DNA of 64,000 nt from Mycolicibacterium fluoranthenivorans (lineage in GTDB: Bacteria; Actinomycetota; Actinomycetes; Mycobacteriales; Mycobacteriaceae), in NCBI RefSeq assembly GCF_011758805.1, contig NZ_JAANOW010000001.1:1860001-1924000 (forward strand). The letters run 5' to 3'. The position numbers were made by a program, and so were the translations under genes. A model generated the notes under the pieces. The model made no database searches and was not told where the DNA came from. It worked only from the letters and a program-made list of their open reading frames with translations. Numbering within the stretch: the stretch's first letter is position 1; the number at the start of each line of letters is the position of its first letter. This document shows positions 17,629 through 25,800 of this stretch, in pieces.

Positions 17629-19059
17629 TTAGTGCGCTGTCGTCGCTGGCGTGCGTGAACGTGTGGCTTTCATCGCGACCGCGCCGCTGATGCGGCCGAA
17701 GATCATGCCGCGCAGCACCGATGTCCCACCTGGGTACTTCCCGTGGTAGAGCCCGGTGCATTCACCTGCTGCGTAGAGCCCGCCGATCGGTTCGCCGGCG
17801 TCGGTGAGGACCTGTCCGTTTCTGTCGGTGTCCAGCCCACCGAAGGTGAAGACGATGGCGCATTTGATCGGGTAGGCAAGGTAGGGGCCGTCTTCGATGG
17901 GCAATGCCCAGTTGCTCTTGGGTGGTTCGAGGCCGACGGTCGACTTGCCGTCGGGTTGCCGCCAGTCGAACGGGCCGGCGACGACGGCCTCGTTGAACCC
18001 CTCGACCGTCTGGCGGAGCTGATCGATGGGTAGGCCCAGGGCCTCGGCGAGTTCTTCGATGGAGGGAGCGGTGACCGGTTTGACGGTGGTCAGGATGCCC
18101 CGCTCGCGCGCCTCGACCCTGTCCAGTTGCCGGTCGGTGATGTAGTAGGCGATGCCACCGGGTAGCCCCCAGATTGCTCGGGCGGTGCTCTCGTAGGTCT
18201 CGTCGACGGTTCCGCGGCCCTCGTCGATGAAACGGTTTCCGTTCTGGTCCACCAGGATTCCGTAGGGGAAGACCATGACGAGCGGCTCGGGCGACTCGCA
18301 TCGGGGGTCGACGGGTTCGGCGTGGAAGTTGTTCCACTCACCCGCGCGTGCCGCACCGACGTCCAGGGCCATGGTGATGCCCTCGCCGCGGTTGAAGTGC
18401 ACGCCTGGAGCGATCGGGATGAGCGGTTCCTCGGATCCGAGTTCGCGCGCCAGAAAGTCCGGGTCCCCCTCGAAGCCGCCGGAGGCGATGATGACGGCGC
18501 CGGCGTACACGGTTTCAGGCCCATCCGGGCCCGCGACCTCCACCCCGGTGACCGCGCCGTCCTGGCCGAGGACGAGCCGGTGGGCGGTGGTGTTGTAGCG
18601 GGTCTCCACACCGAGCCGCTCGGCCTCGGGTTGGAGGGCCTTGAGCAGGGCTTCGCCCCCGCCGACGGGCTGAAGCCGTTTGCGGGAGCTGTTGATGAAA
18701 TAGGTCGGCAACCGCTTGAACCGGATGCCGAGAGTCTGGATCCATTCCATGGTTTCGGGAAGGCGCTCGGCGAGTTCCTCCACGTACCACTGCGGGGTGC
18801 GGCCATCGGAGAACTCGACGATGTCGGGGACGAAGGACTCTCCGGGTTCGTAGACGTCGTCGATGCGCAAGTAGGCCGACGTCCACTTCGTCAGGCCTCC
18901 CGCCTCGGCCTTGGTGGCGCGGTCGATGAGGATGACCCGACCGCCCCCGTCCTCTACTGCGGTCTGCGCGGCGGATACCGCGGCGGACATCCCCGCGATG
19001 CCGGAGCCGATCACTACTACGTCGGCGGAGGTCGTAGCACCTTTGCTAGCCGTGGTCAT
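17629..19059 (-). CDS. FAD-dependent dehydrogenase (fumarate reductase/TcuA-like)
   Basis: A 476-aa flavoprotein with the Rossmann GSGIAGMSAA at residues 17-26 and the C-terminal FAD-binding stretch GGLYAAGECTGLYHGKYPGG. The domain belongs to the fumarate reductase/tricarballylate dehydrogenase family, which adds or removes hydrogen at a carbon-carbon bond next to a carboxylate. No TcuB-type electron-transfer partner is adjacent, so the acceptor is unknown. It sits 64 bp upstream of the carrier gene and 92 bp downstream of the aldehyde dehydrogenase gene, all on the minus strand. Confidence 0.88.
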   Translation of the reverse strand: MTTASKGATTSADVVVIGSGIAGMSAAVSAAQTAVEDGGGRVILIDRATKAEAGGLTKWTSAYLRIDDVYEPGESFVPDIVEFSDGRTPQWYVEELAERLPETMEWIQTLGIRFKRLPTYFINSSRKRLQPVGGGEALLKALQPEAERLGVETRYNTTAHRLVLGQDGAVTGVEVAGPDGPETVYAGAVIIASGGFEGDPDFLARELGSEEPLIPIAPGVHFNRGEGITMALDVGAARAGEWNNFHAEPVDPRCESPEPLVMVFPYGILVDQNGNRFIDEGRGTVDETYESTARAIWGLPGGIAYYITDRQLDRVEARERGILTTVKPVTAPSIEELAEALGLPIDQLRQTVEGFNEAVVAGPFDWRQPDGKSTVGLEPPKSNWALPIEDGPYLAYPIKCAIVFTFGGLDTDRNGQVLTDAGEPIGGLYAAGECTGLYHGKYPGGTSVLRGMIFGRISGAVAMKATRSRTPATTAH

Positions 19060-19151
19060 GTCGTCTTCCTTCGTGCTGGAACGGCGTTGTGGCGCCGCGG
19101 ATCTCGAGGTATTGAAGCCCTGGCGGGCTTAGGGCGTGGAGGTTGTGATGC

Positions 19152-20669
19152 TCACGCGCGCGGGTTGAACGGATCCTTCACGCCCTGGCCGGTGTCGACC
19201 CAGACGCTCTTCTCCTCGGTGTACTCCAGGAGGGCGTTCGGTCCGTTCTCTCGCCCAACGCCGCTCTGCTTGTATCCACCGAAGGGGGTCGCGTAGCCGG
19301 TCTTGCGGTAGTTGTTGATCCACACGGTGCCGGCCTTCAGCTGAGCTCCGACGCGGTGTGCGCGCTGAATGTTCTGGCTCCAGACACCTGCGGCGAGGCC
19401 GAACTCGGTGTCGTTGGCGATGCGGATCGCGTCCGCCTCGTCGGTAAAGGGGATGACGGCAGCGATGGGGCCGAACACTTCTTCCTGGGCGATGCGCATG
19501 TCGTTGCGGACGTTGGCGAAAACCGTCGGTCGGATGAACAAGCCGTCCTCGAAACCTTCGACTCTTGCGGGCGATCCGCCTGCAACGAGCTTCGCGCCCT
19601 CATTTTTGGCCACCTCGATGTAGTGCAGAACCTTGTCGTACTGGGCCTTGGAGGCGATCGTGCCCATCTCGCTGGTGTCGTCCTGGGGATTGCCGACCTT
19701 GATGCGCTCGGTCCGGATGACCAGTTCCTCGACCACCTCGTCGTAGATGTTGTCCTGCACCAGGATTCGTGAACCCGCCATGCACGTCTGGCCGCTGGCG
19801 CCGAAGATTCCCGCGATCAGACCGTTCATCGCACTGTCCAGGTCCGCGTCGTCGAAGACGATGTTGGGCGACTTGCCGCCGAGTTCGAGCGACACGCTCT
19901 TGAGGGACTTGCCCGCTGCCGAGGCGATGGCCTGTCCGGTCGCCGTCGACCCGGTGAAGGCGATCTTGTCGACCCCGGGATGCGTGGTGAGAGCGGCACC
20001 GGGTCCACCGAGCCCCGTGATCGCGTTGAAGACTCCGGGCGGTAAACCCGCCTCGGCAGCCAGTTCGGCGATGCGTAGCGTCGACACGGGCGTGATCTCC
20101 GAGGGCTTGGCGATGACGGTGTTACCCGCAGCCAGAGCCGGCCCGAGCTTCCACACCAGCAACAGCAGCGGCGAGTTCCAGGGTGTGATGGCCGCAACGA
20201 CACCCAGCGGTTCGCGCACCGTGTAGTTGAAGATGTCCTTGAGGTGCAGCGGGTTGGTGTTCCCGGTGGGCATCTGCGCGAGACCGGCGTAGTAGTTGAA
20301 GTACTCGGGCATGAGCCTGGCCTGACCCGCCATCTCACGGATCAGCTTGCCGTTCTCGTCGACCTGAAGTTGTGCGATCTCGTCGGCGTTGTCGGCGATG
20401 GCCTGCCCGAACCGGATGAGGAACTTGGCCCGATCGGCGGCACGCCACCCTGCCCAGTCGCCCTCGAATGCCTTGCGAGCGCTGGCAACTGCGCGATCGA
20501 CGTCAGCTTCCGACGCATCGGGCACCTGCGCCCAGACTTCGCCGGTCGCAGGGTTCGTGACGTCTATGTACGTCTCCGTCGAGGCGGGGATGAATTCGTT
20601 GTCGATGAACAGGCCGTATCGCCGGACGCCACTTTCAGTTTCGAGGGGAGTCATCAACGTCTGCGACAT
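19152..20669 (-). CDS. NAD(P)-dependent aldehyde dehydrogenase
   Basis: A 505-aa classical aldehyde dehydrogenase oxidising an aldehyde to a carboxylate. It shows PWNSPLLLLVWKLGPALAAG, the catalytic Glu motif SLELGGKSP, and the nucleophile in GASGQTCMAGS. The frame is open further upstream, but the ATG at 20669 (MSQTLMTP) is preceded by GAAAGG and matches the usual family length. A palindrome resembling a GntR site lies 72 bp upstream. This enzyme opens the run that continues into the flavoprotein and carrier genes. Confidence 0.93.
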   Translation of the reverse strand: MSQTLMTPLETESGVRRYGLFIDNEFIPASTETYIDVTNPATGEVWAQVPDASEADVDRAVASARKAFEGDWAGWRAADRAKFLIRFGQAIADNADEIAQLQVDENGKLIREMAGQARLMPEYFNYYAGLAQMPTGNTNPLHLKDIFNYTVREPLGVVAAITPWNSPLLLLVWKLGPALAAGNTVIAKPSEITPVSTLRIAELAAEAGLPPGVFNAITGLGGPGAALTTHPGVDKIAFTGSTATGQAIASAAGKSLKSVSLELGGKSPNIVFDDADLDSAMNGLIAGIFGASGQTCMAGSRILVQDNIYDEVVEELVIRTERIKVGNPQDDTSEMGTIASKAQYDKVLHYIEVAKNEGAKLVAGGSPARVEGFEDGLFIRPTVFANVRNDMRIAQEEVFGPIAAVIPFTDEADAIRIANDTEFGLAAGVWSQNIQRAHRVGAQLKAGTVWINNYRKTGYATPFGGYKQSGVGRENGPNALLEYTEEKSVWVDTGQGVKDPFNPRA

Positions 20670-20740
20670 GGGAAGCCTTTCAGGGTTCGAGTGAGGGGCG
20701 ACCCTGTTCATGTGATCGGCCCCACAAGTAACGTAGGTGA

Positions 20741-20760
20741 TTGACCCACAATTGGTCAAT
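20741..20760. promoter_or_regulatory. Candidate GntR operator 2
   Basis: TTGACCCACAATTGGTCAAT contains a perfect inverted repeat TTGACC-N7-GGTCAA, upstream of the aldehyde dehydrogenase gene. The rest of 20670-20984 carries no gene. Confidence 0.65.
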
Positions 20761-20984
20761 AGACAATTTGACTGAGTATCGAGCTCTAGCGGAGGCCACC
20801 CGTCGTCGAGATCACGGCAAGCCTGTCGCGGACGCGAGTCGGTCGCGAGCAATGACGACGCATGACCATCTCGGCGGCGCTGCGCGTGACAGCTCCGAAG
20901 GGGCGGAACCTCTAGCTGGGTCGGTGACAACGCGACGAGATCGGCGGAGAGGCCAGTGTGTCTACAAGGAAGACCGCAGGCGAA

Positions 20985-22190
20985 TTAAGCAGGTTGATCG
21001 ACAAGCAGGTGCTGTAGACGACCGATGCCGGAAGTCAGATCTGCGTCACACAACGCGTAGGAGAAGCGAAGGTAGCCAGGGGACCCGAAAGCCTCGCCGG
21101 GTGTGGCCGCAACCCTGACCTCGTCGAGAATGACGTCAGCGAGTTCTGCCGACGACCTGACCCTGCGACCAGCAATCACCGTCCCCAACAGTCGCTTGAC
21201 ACTCGCGAAGGCGTAGAAGGCACCCTCGGGTGTGGGGCAGTCGACACCATGTGTGGCGGAAAGCATTTCGACTATCACGTCCCGTCGACGATGGAATGCG
21301 GAACGCATGTCGCCGACACAGGTCTGATCTCCCGTGAGCGCAGCCAGGGCTGCGTACTGACTGACGTTGGCCACGTTCGACGTCGCGTGAGATTGTAACG
21401 CCGTTGCGCCGCGGACGATGTCGGGTGGCCCGAGCAGCCATCCGACGCGCCAACCCGTCATCGCGTAGGCCTTGGACACCCCGTTGATCACGACGCACCT
21501 ATCGGCCAGGTCCGGCACGAGCACTGGCATCGACGCCGGAACGGAGGCTCCGTAGTAGAGGTGCTCATAGATTTCATCGGTGAGCACCCAGACGTCGTTG
21601 TCGAGGCACCACTGCCCAATCGCACGAACCTCATCGGGGGTGTACACCGCACCCGTCGGATTCGATGGCGAACAGAAGATGAGAACTTTGGTCCGCGAGG
21701 AGTGGGCATCGTCGAGCTGACTCACCGACACCTTGAAACCGGTCGTGTCGTCGGTCGGGATGACGACTGGTGAGCCGCCGAACATGTGGACGATCTCAGG
21801 GTAGGTGGTCCAGAACGGTGCCGGGATGATGACCTCGTCGCCGACGTCCACCAAGGCGGCCAAAGCCTCGTACACCGCCTGCTTGCCGCCGTTGGTGACG
21901 AGCACTTGTTCCGGCATCATGGACAAGCCGGAATCGCGCCGCGTCTTCTCGCAGACCGCCTCGCGGAGCTCCGGCAGACCGCCGGCTGGTGAGTACGAGT
22001 GACTGCTGCGCCGCGTACAGGCGGCCACAGCTGCGGTGACGATATGAGCAGGAGTCGCGAAGTCGGGCTCGCCGGCGCCGAAGTTCACCACGGGCTCACC
22101 AGCGGCAGCCAGGGCCTTGGCTCTCGCGTCAATCGCCAGTGTGGCCGACGGGCGGATACCAGCGACTCGGTTAGACAACGGTGTGCGCAT
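20985..22190 (-). CDS. Class I pyridoxal-phosphate aminotransferase (AspAT-like)
   Basis: A 401-aa fold-type I aminotransferase of the aspartate aminotransferase Ib kind. It shows [23 protein letters not shown], the PLP-Asp region [12 protein letters not shown], the Schiff-base lysine in [18 protein letters not shown], and a C-terminal RFSYA substrate-carboxylate arginine. It converts an amino acid to its keto acid and could feed the oxidative genes downstream. It is separated from the aldehyde dehydrogenase gene by about 315 bp, so it is probably a separate transcript. GTCCCACAATCC at 22201 resembles half of the candidate operator. Confidence 0.92.
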   Translation of the reverse strand: MRTPLSNRVAGIRPSATLAIDARAKALAAAGEPVVNFGAGEPDFATPAHIVTAAVAACTRRSSHSYSPAGGLPELREAVCEKTRRDSGLSMMPEQVLVTNGGKQAVYEALAALVDVGDEVIIPAPFWTTYPEIVHMFGGSPVVIPTDDTTGFKVSVSQLDDAHSSRTKVLIFCSPSNPTGAVYTPDEVRAIGQWCLDNDVWVLTDEIYEHLYYGASVPASMPVLVPDLADRCVVINGVSKAYAMTGWRVGWLLGPPDIVRGATALQSHATSNVANVSQYAALAALTGDQTCVGDMRSAFHRRRDVIVEMLSATHGVDCPTPEGAFYAFASVKRLLGTVIAGRRVRSSAELADVILDEVRVAATPGEAFGSPGYLRFSYALCDADLTSGIGRLQHLLVDQPA

Positions 22191-22404
22191 GGCTCGAATC
22201 GTCCCACAATCCTACAGTGGCAGGCAACGTGCACGATCCAGCGCAGCAATGGTTGAGCCGGTGTCATTCGATGTGAACGGATTTGTGAACGAAACCGTGC
22301 GCGACAGGGGCGACCGCTTCGACACAGCGTGGCAAGCGAGACGCCAAATCGCGGTTGACCTGCTCGTCAGCGAAGTGAGCGTAACCGTAAGACCGCGAGT
22401 GACC
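22191..22404. other. Right end of island A
   Basis: No gene is supported. The aminotransferase promoter region (with GTCCCACAATCC at 22201) is followed by DNA running up to the attachment-site copy. 22272-22297 resembles the segment just after the tRNA terminator. Confidence 0.4.
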
Positions 22405-22449
22405 GGCTCATAACCCAGAGGTCGCAGGTTCGAATCCTGTCCCCGCTAC
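22405..22449 (+). other. Second attachment site (exact tRNA 3'-half copy)
   Basis: 45 bp identical to 12697-12741 in the initiator tRNA. The 5' half of the tRNA is absent, so this is not a functional gene. It marks the boundary between islands A and B. Confidence 0.9.
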
Positions 22450-22459
22450 CAGTTGAAAT

Positions 22460-22490
22460 GGCCCCCGGAGACTTCTCCGGGGGCCGTTTT
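22460..22490 (+). terminator. Hairpin following the second att site
   Basis: 11-bp stem GGCCCCCGGAG / CTCCGGGGGCC, loop ACTT, tail GTTTT. The same arrangement follows the real tRNA and the 45 kb copy. Confidence 0.85.
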
Positions 22491-22882
22491 CATGGCATTT
22501 GGGAACACGTTTGGGAACATAAGGCTGTCTAACCATGGGTTCAGGGCAGCCCAAAGAGGGGTCAACAGGCGTTGAATTAGCGATCTTTGGCTGCGGCCTG
22601 GTTGTTTGCTCGGGCGGACAGTGGCCGGACCCCGTGAACTGGTCCGCGTGGATCGACGGATCGGGGCCAGGCCAGGGCCGCCACCAGCCACCGACAGCCC
22701 ATCCGTACCCGGCTAGTCCTACAGGACCTCGAGGTGCGCATTCCAGTGGCGGGGGAGCCCGCAATTAGCTAGTTTCTTGCCCCGTCTCATTGCTTTCAAG
22801 TCGTCTGCCGCTGTTGTCGGCCACAGCACTGGCGCATTCCATTGCCGGACTGGGAACGACACCCCCGAACGTCGGCCAAGAG
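22491..22882. other. Attachment-site tail and spacer
   Basis: Begins with a repeated motif (TTTGGGAACA twice, 22499-22520) also seen after the other att copies. On the minus strand it reads VPKRVPKCHENGP, resembling the end of an integrase that read into the att site. No gene is supported up to the WD40 gene stop at 22883. Confidence 0.4.
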
Positions 22883-25800
22883 TCACATGGCGGGCAGTGC
22901 GCCGAAGGCTTCGGCTGGTAGCCGAACCGCCTCGCCTTCGATCACGCCGACCCACCCGAGCCAGCGCCAAGCCGCCTCACTCGCGGCCAGCAGAGTGCCT
23001 GACGGTTCGTGCCATGTAGCGACCTCGCCTTCGGGGAGATGCTCGATCCGCCAGTTGAGCGGCTCGCTAGTGGCCGTGTTCCACAGCCGTACTGACCCAT
23101 CGCCAGCAGCTATGGCCAGTGTGGTGCCGTCAGGGCTGTATGTCACTGCCTCTACTCCGTCCTGGTGGCCGGGAAAGCTGCGGACGGTCTTGCCAGTGGC
23201 AGCGTCACACACTCGTACCGACCTGTTGAAGCGACTGGCTATGGCCAGTGTGGTGCCGTCGGGGCTGTATGCCGCCGCCGCAACTCCGTCCGCGTGGCCG
23301 GGAAAGGTATGCAATTCCTCGCCGGTGACCGCGTCCCAAACTCGAACGGCCCCATCGCCTTTGCCGCCGCTAATCAGTCGTTTGCCGTCGGGGCTATAGG
23401 CCACGGTCGCCACCGCGCCGCGGTGGCCTGCGCAGGAGAGCCGATCTCGGCCAGTGGCCGCATCCCACACTCGCACCGGATCGTTGTACCCGCCGCCGCT
23501 GACCAGACGGGTGCCGTCAGGGCTGTAGGCCACCGCGACCACGCCACCGCGGTGGGCGGTGAAGGCGAGGAGTGGTTCGCCGGTGGCTGGATTCCAGATC
23601 CGTATGGCTCCGTCGCTGCTGCCGGCTGTGGCGAGTTGGGTGCCGTCGGGGCTGTATGTCATTGCCGATACGTCGCCGTGGTGGGCGGTGAAGGTCAGCT
23701 GTGGTTCGCCGGTGGCTGGATTCCAGATCCGTATGGCTCCGTCGCTGCTGCCGGCTGTGGCGAGTTGGGTGCCGTCGGGGCTGTATGTCATTGCCGATAC
23801 GTCGCCGTGGTGGGCGGTGAAGGTCAGCTGTGGTTCGCCGGTGGCTGGATTCCAGATCCGTATGGCTCCGTCGCCGCTGCCGGCTGTGGCGAGTTGAGTG
23901 CCGTCGGGGCTGAAGGTCATCGCCGATACCGCCCCGCGGTCGCTGGGGAATGTGAGGAGCGGTTCGCCAGTGGTCGCGTCCCACACCCGTACTGCTTCTT
24001 CAGCGTTGCCGGCTAAGGCAATGCGGGTGCCGTCAGGGCTGTAGGTCATTGTCGACACGGCCCCGCGGCCGCTGGGAAACGTGACGAGTGGTTCACCGTC
24101 CGCCGCGTCCCAAACCTGAATGGACCCATCGCCGCGGCCGACGATTGCTAGGCGGGTGCTGTCCGGGCTGTACGTCACAGCCGGTACCCAACCGCGGTGG
24201 CCAGCAAAGGTGAGGACCGCTTCGCCGGTCGCAGCGTCCCACACCCGTACCCACCCATCGTGGCCGGTAGTGGCCAGGTTCACGCCGTCGGGGCTATAAG
24301 TCACCGCCGACACCGGGCCGTTGAGGCCGTGAAGCGCGAGGAGTGGCTCGCCGGTGGCGGCGTTCCACACCCGCACGGACTCATCGGCTCCCCCGCCACT
24401 GGCCAGCTGGGTCCCGTCGGGGCTGTAGGCCAGCGCCGCGACTCCGTCTTGATGAGCGCGGAAGGTGAGTTGTAGCTCGCCCGTCGCCGCGTCCCATACT
24501 CGCACCGACTCATCGGCTTCGCCGGCACTGGCCAGCTGGGTCCCGTCGGGGCTGTAGGCCAGCGCCGCGACTCCGTCTTGATGAGCGCGGAAGGTGAGTT
24601 GTAGCTCGCCCGTCGCCGCGTCCCATACCCGCACGGACCCATCCAAGCGGCCGCTGCTAACGACGCGGCTGCCGTCAGGACTATAGATCACCACTGACAC
24701 CGAGCCGTGGTGGCCGGCCAGCGTGAGTAATCCCTCGCCGGTCGCCCCATCCCAGACCCGTACAAACCCATCGTCCCCGGCAGTGACCAGGCGCGCGCCG
24801 TTCGGACTGTATGCGACGGCCGATGCGGGGCCGCGGTAGCCGATCAACGATCGCAAACTGAGCCGCGGATCTGCTTGCGCCGCAGGGTGTTCGACGAGCC
24901 ATCCGGGCTGCGGCAGTGTGCCCGTTCGCTCTGGTCTTAGGTTCTGCGCTCTGTACACCGTGGCACCGACGCAGTCGATGCCACCGAGGCTGCAGCGGCG
25001 AAAGACCGTGCCGATGAGGGTCGCGCTCTGCAGTGAAACCCGACTGAGGTCGCAGTCGTGGATCTCGCTCAGAGTAAGGTTGGCGTTATCGAATCGTGCG
25101 TTTCGCAGACGGACGTTTCGGATTACGGCGTCGCGTAGATCAGCTCCTCGCAGGGAGATACCGCTCAGGTCGAGCGGTCGACTTGGCGGCGCGTCGATGC
25201 AAATGCCGCGCAGTTTCGCCCCGTCTAGCACCGCTGCGGCCATCCGATGCACCGGATAGCCTTGATCGTGACACATCAACCCGTAGGCGAACGTCAGCTC
25301 TGACGCTTCGGGCTGGTATCTGCCCGACAGGCTGGCCAGCGCGCGAAAACCGTTGGCACGATCCGCTTTCGCAAGTCCCGCGAAGCTCTGCCCTAAAAAG
25401 TCCAGCGTCTCTCGGCTTGGTATCGGCATCGTCCATGTCTTCGCCAGCCGATCGGGGTCGGTCGAAAATTCAGTCAAGGCGCGCACCAGATACTGTGACA
25501 GGAAGTATTCGCGCAAAGAAGTGTGCGCGAATTCAAACGTATCGTCGTCGCGCCGGACCAGGAAAGTCGCGGTCCGCAAGTCGTCCTTCCACTGGTCCGG
25601 CATGCGCTGTGGGTAGTGGAGTTCTAGATCAGAACGTGAATGAAGAAACATCACAAGCCACTGCTCGACGTCTGCGATATCCCAACCCGACCGGCCCGTC
25701 CGCCATAAATCTGCTGCCAGATGTTCCATCAAGAGGACCTTGTGCTGGGGCAAAAGGCAGTGTTTGCCCTCGTCGCGGGCAAGCCACCGCGACACAATCG

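Noticed and set aside
22405..22449. A second tRNA-Met gene
   Set aside because: The 5' half of the cloverleaf is absent, so it is only an attachment-site copy.
22408..22764. Reading frame ending VAGTGFEPATSGL
   Set aside because: The ending is the reverse-strand translation of the tRNA 3' half, a common annotation artefact. Only the att site and an eroded integrase tail are real.
23560..23946. CRISPR-like array
   Set aside because: The 129-bp units are in-frame coding WD40 repeats with no spacers.
23165..24016. Plus-strand frame with Gly/Ala repeats inside the WD40 gene
   Set aside because: Repeats are the antisense of the WD40 units; no start or domain.
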